This document shows positions 11,452 through 23,290 of a stretch of DNA of 64,000 nucleotides, one piece after another. The notes beneath the pieces are model-generated. The model worked only from the letters and a program-made list of their open reading frames with translations, was not told the origin of the DNA and did no database searches. The stretch lies in assembly GCA_018350325.1 (NCBI GenBank), contig JAEVLN010000022.1:513105-577104 (forward strand). Direction: 5' to 3'. Position 1 is the stretch's first letter; each line of letters starts with the position of its first letter. The translations under genes and the position numbers were made by a program. Origin of the DNA: Globodera rostochiensis (lineage: Eukaryota > Nematoda > Chromadorea > Rhabditida > Heteroderidae).

Positions 11452-12707
11452 ATGCCGGGTCCGGCACCTCCACCGCCGCCTCCTCCGCCACCAACGTCCT
11501 TATCAAATCATTCAAATACAGTAGCACCTCAAAAAACAACTGGAACGCGGGCGATGTTGCTGAACGAAATACACAAAGGAACACGTCTTAAAAAGACGGT
11601 TACCAACGACAGGTCGGCGCCAACGGTTGAAGGCCAAATTGTCGGTAAATTAATTCAATTGCTGCTTTTGTTGTTGCAAATTTAAATCGATGCTTAGGTG
11701 ACGGGCCTAGCACAGGGAGAGTGGCTGCCTCCGCGGCCACGAACCAAAAGGCAACTGCGCCAAAGCCTGGTGCAATGACTCTGGGCGATTTGTTCAGGGA
11801 TGGTATTCCGAGAAAACCGAGTGATTTGAAAAATCAGAAATCTTCGAGCAGTACAAATGTCGCGTCGAAAATTACGAGAAATGAGTGTGTTCCTCCGGCG
11901 CCGAAAGATTCTCCGGTCAAAAGGGTTCCATCGACTGCCGTTTCTGGCAATTTATCAACAGTAGTGAACCATTCCGCGTCGGCCAACGAAACTGCGGCCA
12001 ATCGTTCGACGAGAGCAACAGCCATTGAAAATCTGCAAAAGTGATGCAAATATTAGGAAAATGCATGAAATTGAACACCTGTACTTCTTCAGGTCACTCT
12101 CAACGACATCCACAAGTGCACCTCCGCCTTTGCCAGCCAAACTTCCAAAACAGAAGTCTGTCGTGGCCCAGCCTAGCAAACTTCCGCTGTCCCAACAGGG
12201 CCAATTCCAGACACTGAGGCCTTTGAAAACTCAGCCAAATTCGAATGAGAACAAAGCCCCGTTGCGTAGAGCTGGGAGCAATGAGGTTTTTAATTCGCTG
12301 TTTTAGCTCCTTTTACTAAGCCTTGAAATTCGCTTTGAGGAGATTCAAAAGCGTCCGACTGCACCTCCGCCGTCAATTATGCGAAGGCCTGATGCCCCAC
12401 CACCACCACCACCGCCACCTGTGATGGCAAGACCCGTGCAAATGGCCCCCGCCGTGAGAGACATTGAGCAGCTTGTGACCAGCGTAAGAATTGCTCTATT
12501 GGGTACTAGTTCAAGCGTGTGTTCAATTGAGGGAGTAGAAGCAGGGCCTGCTTTTATTTCGTATTAAAATTCAAGGACAAAAGTTTGGCGCGTATTGATT
12601 CGTCATCACCTCCTCTTCCGCCGCCTCGAGTCTCTTCGTATTTGGAGTCAATGGAGCAACGTTTTCATTTTGTTCCGATTACCGAACTGCCTCCTCCACC
12701 AAAGTAA
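11452..12707 (+). CDS. wip-1: WASP-interacting protein (WIP/verprolin)
   Basis: WIP proteins bind actin and WASP and control actin polymerisation. Exons: 11452-11644, 11698-12040, 12093-12285, 12340-12483 (or from 12307) and 12576-12707, about 334 residues. The N-terminus is a polyproline run. It is followed by a WH2 actin-binding domain (AMLLNEIHKGTRLKKTVTND, then RSAP), which fits the WIP family closely. Exon 2 has the family's GDLFRDGIPRKPSD segment. Two more polyproline stretches follow (12121-12150, 12380-12420). The C-terminus YLESMEQRFHFVPITELPPP matches the WASP-binding motif. The frame ends AAG TAA at 12707, but AAA|gtaagt at 12703 is a good donor, so a further exon with the family's basic tail may exist downstream. 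Confidence 0.85.
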
Positions 12708-13054
12708 GTAGGGTTCCCAATGTACTTTTTTTAAAGAAATGTACGGGTTACAACTCAATGTACTTTTAGAAGCGAGTTCTTGAATAGTGAACTGTTGTTA
12801 GGATTCATTTTTGTAAAGTAAGAAAAAAATTTAAATTTTTGGAGGTTTAAAATTTTAAATGCATGTTTTCTGGGGTAAGAATTATGCGTAGAACACGAAT
12901 CCAAGCTCGGATTTTGCTTATGTCGAACACGGAACCCGAATTCGAACATCTTTCATAGTCAAAAAGCAACTTTTTTTTGGGTTGACAAATTTTTTATATA
13001 GCACATTTCGACCCCGTTAACGATTGAATTGTTTGTTTTCTTATTAGTTTCCGT

Positions 13055-14059
13055 TAGTGATGCACGAGAGTCTCGGTCTCGAGTCTCGACTCGAGAAAAG
13101 TCTCGGGTTTTTTGGGTCTCGGTCTCGGTCTCGAGTCTCGGGTACTTGGTCTCGAACATCGAGACTTTTTTGCACTGGTAAAGATGCCATTTTGGTGAGA
13201 AATCATTAAAGAATTATGTGCTTGAAAGATTTGAAAATACTTTGTCAACTTTCGGAATACAGTTCACGTATGGCGCAGTGGTTAAATTCTGTGTCGCTTA
13301 CTCGATATTGTCGTCAGTTCTAGTCCCCCCAGTGAAATGAATTTTTCTTCATTTAAATTGATAATTAGATAGGTACTCCTTTTTACTGAATCTTAGTCAA
13401 ACAACAAAAAAACATCACCCAGTAAACCTTATAAAAAGGCGATCTTTTTTTTGCAAATTTTTATGCATATTTTCACAATTAAATTCACTAAAGCTTCCAT
13501 TTTTACCGCCATAAAAAGCTTCAAAAAATTACCACATTTCTAAATTTGGTAGCAAATCTCTCTACAAATCGAGTCAAAAATTCAAATTTTCTCGGCGGCG
13601 CCTATCGGCACCGCCGACCCCCCACCAAAAGTTAAGCAGAATTCGCAAAAAAAAAAAAATTAATTTTTGAAAATTTCTTAACAAAAAAAAAATGCAATAA
13701 AACCCCCGAAAATACACTCCTAAATTGAACTTTTTTTTAAATTCTTTTCCCGGCGGTTCCGATGGGCTGGACCATCGGACAAAAGCGTTCCAGAAATAAA
13801 AATGGGAATTTAAATTGTCGCGAAGTGTAAAAGTATTTATTTAAAATTTTTGGAGCTTAAAATAAAAAAATTTCAGTGAATTTCAAAAAAATTTTCAAAA
13901 AAGTCTCGAGTCTCGACTCGAGAAAAGTCTCGCGTTTTTTGGGTCTCGGTCTCGAGTCTCGGGGTCAAGTCTCGGTCTCGGTCTCGAGTCTCGGGGTCAA
14001 GTCTCGGTCTCGGTCTCGAGTCTCGGGTCTCGGTAAATTTTGGGTCTCGTGCATCACTA
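13055..14059. mobile_element. hAT-like non-autonomous element carrying a tRNA-like segment, copy 1
   Basis: TIRs TAGTGATGCACGAGA and TCTCGTGCATCACTA are flanked by an exact 8-bp duplication GTTTCCGT (13047-13054 and 14060-14067), the hAT signature. The subterminal 100-150 bp on each side are tandem TCTCGGTCTCGAG motifs. The 1-kb interior holds a tRNA-like stretch (13270-13334) and a CGGCGGCGCCTATCGGCACC palindrome near 13594. There is no transposase frame. A related copy lies inverted at 17058-17936. Confidence 0.88.
13270..13334 (+). other. tRNA-like segment with pol III A and B boxes (SINE-like)
   Basis: The stretch has TGGCGCAGTGGTTA, fitting a tRNA A box, and about 35 bp further AGTTCTAGTCCCC, fitting a B box. 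The arms are too degraded for a good cloverleaf, so a functional tRNA is unlikely. A second version, on the minus strand at 17662-17726, has TGGCTT AGTGG and GGTTCTATCCC. Both lie inside hAT-like elements at matching positions, so they are probably part of the element. Confidence 0.55.
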
Positions 14060-16660
14060 GTTTCCGTGCATTTTCTGAAGATTTTAACCTTTTTGGGTGC
14101 ATGCATAAATTATTTTTCACGTGTCTGAATTTCAAAAAATGTTCGAATTCGGGTTCGGGGTTCGACATTCGCAAAATCCGAGCTCGGATTCGTGTTCCTC
14201 GCATTATTTTACCCTAGAAAACACATCCTAAATTTCTAAAAAAAAATTTTCCGTCGAGGGACACCACATTCTCTACCATTACCAATTTCGGTTCTACCAG
14301 TAGTTGACTTTACGCGTTCCAATATTACGATTCCAAGAATTTAAGGCGTCATGGACTCTTATTAAAAACTATGATAATTTATGATCGAAAACGTTTTTGT
14401 CAAGCTTTTACAGAGTAGTTTCCGCGCAAAAATCTTCAGATTCGTGCTCGGTTCGATGCGAGAAATCGATTGGTATATGATTTGCCGCATTTCGAGTGTT
14501 ACCTAAACTCCATTTTACCCTAAAAATCTTTTGGGACGCGTAAAAATGTGTTTGGACTCGGGACGCGTAAACATTCACGGGACGCGTAAAAGTCTGGGGC
14601 GCGTAAAGTCCACTTTCCCATATTTTTTTAAACCAGTCCTGACTTAAAAAAACCGGTTGGGGTAAATATGATCAGTGACAACTAACACTATGTAAATACA
14701 TATGTAAGTTTTAACCGTTCGTCGTCGGATTATCTAAAAATTGAACCTTTTGTCTTTGGAGGGCTGTCAATTGTTGAACCCCATTTAGATTCATTGGCTT
14801 TCGTAAAGATTACGCGAATTCGGATGTTACCAAATGAGGAGGTCGTTGTGTGAAATTTTCCCGTTTTCCGTCGTTTTCGAATGTGATAATCATTGCGCTT
14901 TGAAAAACAAAATAGCAACCGCCCCTCCACCCCCCCCCCCCATTTTATGCCTTATCGTTGTGTTACTTATCGTCTTTTACTTTGCTAGTTTTATGAGAGT
15001 CATTGCCGCTTTTCGCTTTATCCCAAGAATCTTTAAACCAAATGACATGAAAACGTTTCCAATTGTTAGTGCATCTATTGATCTTAATCTGTGACTATCA
15101 ACCAACCGATGCTAAAGCTATTAAAACGTCGAATGGTTGCTTGAAAAGAATGTTCAAAAGTGCGCACGATTGCGCTGGTGGTTCTTCCTGATTTTGGAAA
15201 AACACAATTTTTTTTTTCTTAAAGGTCATTGTAGAGCGCGTTTCTAGGGGTTTTTGGCGCCGCCGTTTTGCGCGACTAGTTTGGCGCCCGCACTAAAACT
15301 TAGGCGCCGACAAACATTAATATTGAAAATCGATTATTTCCTAATGTCAGCATTTTTAAACTATTTCCGAATTCGTTAGGCTTAGGCCTAAGCCACCCTG
15401 GCTTGGGGTTTGTTTTAGGCCTAAGCCACTTATTCCTGTTTATGGTTAGCAGTGGTGTTGAAAGAAAAGGTAGATAGAAAAATTCTGGGATGAATTTTGC
15501 CTTTTTTATTTTCTCACGGGGAGCAATTTTCCTCTTTTTTGACAGAGAGCAATTTTCCGAAAATGGTCGGAGAGCAATAAACAAAAAAAAAATCGGGACC
15601 GGTGAGTTTGAAATTTTGATTTTTTTCAAAAAATCTTAGATGTTGAAATCATAGATTAGGTGATGTTTTATGCTAATCTGATGTTATATTCGTGATCAGC
15701 GACCCCGATAACCCCCGAGTACTACTCAGCATTGCGTAAAACCCTCTTAAAATATCTTTTTTGTGGGACCTGTAAACTTTAAGATTACCCAATTTACCGG
15801 CCTCCCTTTTCCCAACCGAGTCCTAAATTTGAGTTAATAGCCCAAATCAGGAGTCTGGAACACAACGTTCACCTTTGTCAAGGTGTCCATACGCTTTGCT
15901 AAAGGTACTAACCCAGCAAAAATGGTACGTTTTGCCAACTCAGCAAAAAATTTGGGGATGGGCCGAGACCTAGATTTTCGAGATCAAAAATCTCGAAAAT
16001 CCGAGAGTCTAGGTCTCGGACCATTTTTTGGGGCGAGATCTCGACCGAGATCCGAGATTTTTTTGAAATTTCCTTAAAACCGTTACGCATATTTAACATA
16101 ATGGTGTTTTTAGCTTTGTTTGAGCTTCTAGAGCCCATTTTATAATCCATATTTTTCCATATTTTGCGATTTTTATCCTCTGAAATGCCTTTAATTTTCA
16201 TATAAAAATTTTTATTGCTCTTATTACTTCTATTAGGAAATCTTGCCCATTTTTTGCAATATTTGAAACAATTTTTATCCATATTTCGTCCATATTTTGC
16301 AATTTTTCATACATATTTTATGGCCTTATTTCGAGATTTTTTATCCATATAAATCGCGTCCCTAATCATCACGAAATGTTGAAAAAATTCAAATATATTT
16401 CCACATTTTTCCGTATTTCGCTTCGATAAGCAATTCTTTTCAAAATCTCAAAAATCTCGGTCAAAATCGCCGAGGTCGAGATTTGGGGATGGACCGAGAC
16501 CTAGATTTTCGAGATAAAAAATCTCCGAAATTCCGAGAGTCTAGGTCTCGGAGTTTTCGACAAATTTCCGAGATTCGAGACCAGACTCGGAAAATCTCGG
16601 TCGAGATTTCGGCCGGTCTCTAGTTACCATTAGTCAAGCATGTTGAGCGTTTTTTCAGAT
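14060..16660. other. intergenic region, repeat remnants
   Basis: No gene is recognised. Remnants include a CGGCGC-motif segment with AACATTAATATTGAAAATCG (15250-15345), a piece of the fold-back family (15630-15780, GATGTTGAAATCATAGATTA) and two direct copies of TTTGGGGATGGGCCGAGACC-type sequence (15953-16070 and 16481-16622) rich in CGAGA motifs. A GGCTTAGGCCTAAGCC palindrome lies near 15380. Confidence 0.5.
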
Positions 16661-19600
16661 TTTTATCGTTTGTCCGTGCCATTATCCCCTCCGACGACCT
16701 TATTGAACGTCTCCTCTCTCTGTTGCCAACTATGCCCCAACTTCTCCATTTCCCGCTGGTTCTCCGCCAACTGTCGTCGCAATGCTTTCAATTCCTCCTA
16801 AAGTTGGGAATTCGTTAGCCACAATTAATGCCCATGCTATTGATTGGCCTCATCATCCCTTTCTATCTGAACTTGCGTATTTATTGCGTGGGAAAATTCC
16901 CGAGAATAGGAAAACTCCGAAAATTGTTGTCTATCGGTCAGTTGAGGGACGGAGGACGAACGGGTCAGACTTGATCCCTAAGGCCCTGTTCTGCACCATT
17001 ACAAAGAATTTGCGCCGTCTATCCACTCTGTGTACATACATCAACCATGGAATGAAGTAGTGCTGCACGAGACCCAAAATTTCTCGATACTCGAGCCCGA
17101 GCTCGAGCCGAGCCCGAGCCCGAGACCCAAAAAACCCGAGACTTTTCTCGAGTCGATACTCGATATCGAGACTTTTTTTCGTAAAATTTTTAATTACTTC
17201 AAAAATGTCATAATTTGCTAAGATAACGTCAATTTTAGACCAAATCTAATGATTTTTATCTTGATTTTGACTAAAACTAAGCAATTTTTTCCGAAAATTT
17301 TTGTTTTTAGGGGGTGTATTTTTCCCTTTTTATTGCGTTTTTGATTAAGAAATTTTCCAAGATGCAAATTTTTTTGAGAATTCTGCTTTACTTCTAGGGA
17401 GGGGGGGGGGGGGGTCGGCGGTGCCGATAGGCGCCGCCGAAAAAATTTTGAATTTTTGACTCGATTTGTTTGATTTCAACCAAAATTTTCAAAACACGGT
17501 ACTTTTTTTTTTTTGAAAAATGGGGGCACACCAATCTTTAGAAGTGCCAAATTTGCAAAAAAAAACAACCATATAAGGTTTTCTGAGTGATGTATTTTGT
17601 TTTTTGACTATAAATCTGTATAAAAGAGTAATTATTTAATTAAAAGAATATAAAAGGGTGTTCCACTCGGGGATAGAACCTCTGATAAGGAAAATACGAA
17701 ACAGAGTTTAACCACTAAGCCACAGGAAACCTAAGGGCGACGTTGTGCAAAAGATTAATTATGCATTTTTTAAATAAGCTCAGAACTGTAATGAATTTTC
17801 ACCAAAAATGCCATCTTTACCAGTGTAAAAAAGTCTCGAAAATCGAGCTAAATACGCGAGACTCGAGCCCGAGACCCAAAAAACTCGAGACTTTTCTCGA
17901 GTCGATACTCGATATCGAGACTCTCGTGCAGCACTAGAAGGGCAGTGAGCCGGAGCGAATTCAGCTTCCCTTACACCCTTCACAATGTCGGAGGGGGGAA
18001 ATTGGTACTTTTGGGGACACGACTGAGAAAAAAAAGGGAAACAGGTGATGAAGGCGGAGGGAAAAGTGCCAAATAAGGTTGCGGGCAATCGAATCTATAA
18101 TTTTGGCACGGGGCATAACCATCCAGAAAATGGCAAGAAAGAGCATGCGGTGGTGGAGAGTTAGGCGGGTTAGGCTGGGCGGCCCGAGTTGGCTGCTCGT
18201 CGCGAATGCTTGGGCACAAATGCTTCATAGGTCGAAAATGATTTTGCTCTCAGCTCATGAGTCATTTTAAGTGCGTAAAATGTCATTCGTTTGCCAATCA
18301 ATCTGCGTTCGATCTTAAATTACCTCATCCGCCGCACCCTCCAACGCCCCACGCTCCAGCGTGCCCAACAACAGTTTATTCTCCGACCGAATCGTTCTGA
18401 TCATTTGCTCGGTGGCCGATTCGTTCACAATGGGCGCCGTTTTGATTGACTGGGATAAATTTGGGATGTTCACAAGAAGACATTGAAACCCCGAAAACAA
18501 CCTTCATGCGGTCAGCAATCGCAGCGTGGAGAGCGTCTCCTCATAGTGGACATTGGCCGGTGATATGGTGGCAATCTGATCAAGACAGAATCCATTTGTT
18601 ATGAAAATAATATAATTTGACACATTTACCATGCACCGGTTAAGATTACTATTGCATGGAACCTATGCAATTTGCCAACACTAACCATAATTGTTTTACT
18701 ATTCCCGCCAAGGGCGTTTTTCAACAGCGAAGCAGGACTGTGTCGAAAGTAAAAAAAAGTCGAAATCGAAAAATTCATCAAAATTTTAGCAAAATTAAGC
18801 ATTTTGCTTCGGAATTTAGGAATTTAGGATTTTTAAAAAAAAAAATTACGTAAGAGTGGAGGAGATCGGCGACGCCTGTCGGCGCCGCCGAGGAAATTTT
18901 TTTGAACATTTTAATAATATTTGTTAAGAAAATGAAAGAAAAATTCAAGATGTCATTAATTTATTTCAAAAATTCTTTTTTTGTGTGCATTTTAGTTTAA
19001 AAATATTTGAAAATCTTTAAAATGTTCCAATGGGGGATAGAATGTGAAGGCCGAAGAAAGCCTCTCAAAATTCACCTGTTGGTCAGTGCCCTTTCCGTTC
19101 TGCTGATCGTACAATGCTTTGATCACACGGCCCAGTGTTGAAAGGGACTGATCAAGACAAATTGAAAGTTGTTTACATGCTTGCACATGGCACCTGATTT
19201 ATGCGGATGTCCTCTCTCAGCCTCTCTCCATCATTTGGCGACCCTTTGAGTCGTTCGCTGTGTCAAATAGCATAAAAATCTATTGGGCAACACTTCCAGC
19301 AAAGGGCCAACCTTCCCGCCAAGTCCACAAGGTTAATCTCAGACGTTCTCATGCTGTAGGGTTTGCCGCAGTTTTGCGTGAATTCGACACGCACAATAGT
19401 GTGTGCCCGACTGCTGGACTCGTTTATGCTATCCCGTCACCCCGATACTCAAAAATAAATCATTGAATAAATCGAACGCGCAATTGTAGCCAGCCCAAGC
19501 GTTTTGCAACATTTGGACACCGAGGTTGTCGAATACGCATTTCTAATTGGTGTTGAAGCAACAAAAAACCGATTAAATTGGAAAAATCGGTAAATAATTG

Positions 19601-19930
19601 CTGAATTCCTCATAAGCTGACCTGATCCTCATATTAGCCTTTTTAGGCATGAAATACCCATCGTTCGTAATGCAAAAACCATCATGGGACCAATAGCAGT
19701 GGTCGAATGTGAACACTCGTTGACGCTCTTTTTCCGTAGGGTTTCTCGAGTCATAAATTTTTTGCAATTGGACATTTTCAAAATTGCCGATCGCTACCCG
19801 ACCTTAGGTAAGTGACCTTTCCATTCAACATTCGAGCAATCCGTTGGGCTTTCAGCTTCTTCTCCCGCTGAATGGCCAAGACGCGGACAGCGACGAGTAC
19901 GGAGGAGAAGGAGGTAGAGGAAGAAGAGGG
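16660..19930 (-). pseudogene. kinesin-3 pseudogene (KIF28/klp-6-like)
   Basis: Pieces of a kinesin motor appear in the right order on the minus strand: REKKLKAQRIARML (about 19850), RQRVFTFDHCYWSHDGF (about 19690), GVQMLQNAWAGYNCAFD (about 19490), a damaged P-loop (GKPYSM, about 19360), SEINLVDLAG (about 19335), SLSTLGRVIKALYDQQ (19165-19110), LLKNALGGNSKTIM (about 18690), ATISPANVHYEETLSTLR (about 18550), APIVNESATEQMIRTIRSEN (about 18430) and a coiled coil LKALRRQLAENQREMEKLG (about 16790). Lesions are clear. The P-loop has lost residues and is joined directly to switch II, deleting roughly 100 residues. One base is missing at LSTLR/ADRMK (about 18530). An hAT-like element lies inside the span. 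Some introns keep GT/AG ends, so it decayed in place rather than arising by retrocopy. Confidence 0.75.
17058..17936. mobile_element. hAT-like non-autonomous element carrying a tRNA-like segment, copy 2
   Basis: TIRs TAGTGCTGCACGAGA and TCTCGTGCAGCACTA differ by one base from copy 1. The subterminal regions are CGAGCCCGAG and TCTCGAGTCG motifs. The interior shares the CGGCGGTGCCGATAGGCG palindrome (17415-17440) and the tRNA-like segment (17662-17726, minus strand), in inverted order relative to copy 1. Flanks GAATGAAG and GAAGGGCA do not form a duplication, so the copy is older or rearranged. It sits within the decayed kinesin gene. Confidence 0.75.
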
Positions 19931-22900
19931 CGATAGAACGGATACTGAACAAGGGGAGGGCATTTTCATAGAATGTGCCGGCAAATTTGGAACTGTAGGA
20001 TGCATGGGCACAATTTTTGGGTGAATGGTTGCTAAGAGGCAAAACCGAAGGTGCGGAGCCGAAGCAGCAAGCAATGGCCAAAAAGTAGTGAGGGTGTAAT
20101 TTGGGGAGGTTCAAGGTGATGAAGACGACTGCATTTTTTTAATCTGCGAATGCCAAAAAGGAGTTGATCAGCGGTCGAAGGATGCCAAATTTTGTGTTGT
20201 CGGGGGATGGAAGCATATTTAAAATTTGAAGCTGTTGCATATGGTACGTCGGTTTGTCCCACCACCAGTGGCATCAATCAGTGCTTTCCAGCCCCTTTTA
20301 ATCGTCAATATCCTCGCAACTACTGCGAATTTTCCCAAGCTTCCACTTCTCCCCCCTCCTCCTCGTTCACCTCATTTTACGATTGTTTTTGCTAACGCAC
20401 AATCCCACAGATGGGATACCAGTTAATGGGTGAGGGTGTCTTCTTCCGACAAAGTTGGAGGTGGGGGTAGGACGGTGTTTGGGTGTGGAGTTTGTTGTGC
20501 CCCCTCTCAACCCCTACTCGGTTTATGATCTTCTTCACTAACCCCCACCAGTCCCCCGCTCCACCCCGATGCTTTGGTCTTTGCCGCCACCGTACTTCCT
20601 TTGCCCCCTGCTCGGCTCTCTCTTTTCTCGCTCGAGGCAATGGACGACGATGGGAATTTCCGAATTGGCCTCTCCAATCGAACTAATGGCAGAAGAAAGA
20701 CGGAGACGGTACTTGTCAATGCGAAAAAATCGTGCACTTCTTCCACATTTCATTTTTGTAAAAAAGTATCCTGCTTTCAAGTTACAGTGTTGGCTACAAA
20801 TCCACCCACTAACCAAATTGCTCACACTTCCATCTCTTTCTCCTCGCCAGCAAACAGTGAAGATTGGTGCCATCCGATAACGAAATTTTGGCGGCTCAAT
20901 TCCGTTCTGTGCCGTCGTCCAAAGTACCGCTGCTTCCCTCGCCGCTCTCACAATAAACTTTATGGCCTTCTCCCCCCACTTCACAACCAAAATGCCGACA
21001 GAGACCGACTGTTTCTTTGCCCAAAATCAGGAATGAATGGGGACATAGAATGTGAGGAAAATGTGTGGGAGATGGGTTGGACTACGGGCAAGCCGAATCA
21101 ATCCGTCCGGAGAACAGTGAATGAATAAATATGCACAAATAAGGCGCGCTGGGACAGACGATTTTTAAGCGAAATCGATGCGTTTTTGCTAACCCACCCA
21201 CCGGGGATTTTGTTGTCCCCATCCCGCTCCCCCTGTCTTCAGTTTACCACACATATTGCCTGCCCATCATTCGTTCTTTTTCCGTTTCTTCATCCTAATT
21301 CTCCAATTCCACCTCCTTAATCCCATTTGGCCCTTCGGGGATGAGAGTTCTTCCCAAGAAAAAAACTTTTATTCGTCCCTGCATTTCTCGCGCAAAAAAT
21401 AAGTTCCGTAAATCATTCCGCCTATTGCCTGGGGCAAGTTCGTTCATCAGCCCAAATGCAACTGCGATGCCATTGCCAACCCATCCCAATCTAATCCGAC
21501 CACCAATTCTCTTTTTTTATTTTGGTTTTTGCCGCCTTCGCAATGTTTGTTTGCCCGTTTTTGTTTGGTAATGTTAAATATCAGTGACGAATGATACCGA
21601 CGGTTGCTGGGGAAGGAAAAGGGGATGAGTGGGAATTGTGTTAGAAGGATTTGGAGGATAAAAAGTGTTTGGATCTGTGAAGCAAATACCTTTTGTTTAA
21701 CCCAGGCAGGTTGTGGTGAAGGAGACCGACAAAAATGGGAAGGAGGTGAAGAAAAGATGGTGAAATGGTGAAAATGATAGAAATGATGATGGATGTGCTG
21801 TGTGCCCCCCCCCCCCCCCTCCAGGCGCCAATCCATTTATCTTCATAAACTTTTTATTCATCCATCCATTAGTGCCCATTCGTTGACACACGGCACATTG
21901 AAAAGTGAATTTCTGTGTGTGATGTTTGATTAGATCTCTTAGTTTTTGAAAGAATCCGCCATTTTTTGAGAGAAATTATTTAAGAAAAGGACTGAAGCAA
22001 ATGAAAGTTTGAGTTAAAACTCATTTGGAGGTGCTTTTTCTTTTCATCGAGTTGAGTGGAGATGATAAAAAGATGGAAAGTTTGTGTTTGAATGGATGGG
22101 TTTACGAGCCCTGGCAGTGTTGATAGATAAGGCAAATGGGGAGGGGAAGAGTGGGGAGACAAAGTAAGAATAACATTTACATACATAATTAGTAGAGCAG
22201 GCAGACAACCAATTTGGCCTGTGGGACTGATCTGATCGGCGGAAGTTATAGCGAAAAAAATTCCCCGAAGGCCCAGAATTGAATAAAGCTTTAAGATCTC
22301 ATTTACTTAAATATTATAATAAATCATTTTTCTTTCAATATCACAAAAGCGTTGGAGCATTGCCCTGAGAGGAGAGGGGCACCAGCGGGGTTGGTGTTGC
22401 CCTCCGCCGTCACCCTTCTCTACATTGCATCCAATCGGCGTTCTCTCACAAGGGGCGGGGTCTGTTTTGGGGAGGGGCCATTCGGGGATGGGGCGGGGGA
22501 ATTCTCCCTTCTCCCTCCCCCCTCAGGGATGGACGGATGATGTACTTCTTTCCTTCCCCCTCTCTTCACTCTTCCGTGTCCATAAATCGCTTTTATGTTC
22601 CCATCCATCACTTGCTTCCACCCTGCTCACCCAACTTATCTTCCAGCCGCGCACCACATCATCCATCCCCATTCATCCGTCCTTCATCCCCAAACAATCC
22701 TCCCCACCATTCTTTACACCCCCCCCCCCTTAGTGTCCGTAAATCTTTCGTGACAATAAATTCCCCCTCCCGCCCTCAATTTCATGGCTCTTCCAAATGA
22801 TTATTATTGCCCTTTACGGCATTCCAAATCGATTAACGCAATTTATGAGTCATTTTAGCTGACTTTGATGAGTGATCAGTATCGTCGGCTGTCCATTTCC

Positions 22901-23290
22901 GCGTTTTACTGCTCGCACCAACACCTTCGGAAGACACTTCACCAAAACCAATTAATCAGGCAATAACACTCCAATCTATCGGAGGGGCGAATAATGAGAA
23001 TCGGCGGAGGGAAAGCAAAAAGCACACGGGCGGGAGCGGGCGGGGCGGGGGGGGGGAAGCCTTCAGGGGTTAAGTTGTTAAGCTAAGAGCCATGACATCT
23101 GAAATTTGTGAATTGCTAACGTGATAGTTGCATCTCGCTTGTTGAAAGATTGTTCTGATTATTGGTCATCTCTTCACGCACTCCAATTCTTGCGCTTTTC
23201 TTCATTTTAACCCCATAAAAATGCCGCCCGATTTAAGGAACTTTGCGAATTGTCCGTCTACAGCAACCAACCCCCAAAGCCCAATCACTA
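19931..23290. other. intergenic region, no recognised gene
   Basis: About 3.3 kb upstream of the Hox gene. It is rich in pyrimidine tracts (for example 21807-21821 and 22719-22730). Several reading frames of 100-180 codons occur, but on both strands and without recognisable domains. It may hold regulatory sequence of the Hox gene, which the sequence alone cannot show. Confidence 0.45.

Noticed and set aside
13270..13334. Functional tRNA gene
   Set aside because: A and B boxes are present but acceptor and anticodon arms do not pair well, and it lies in a transposon copy.
16660..19930. Functional kinesin gene with unusual splicing
   Set aside because: The ATP-binding loop is destroyed and large motor parts are missing; no exon choice restores them.
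20483..21128. Overlapping frames of 100-184 codons on both strands
   Set aside because: No domain, heavy overlap between strands, and no credible splice-linked partner.
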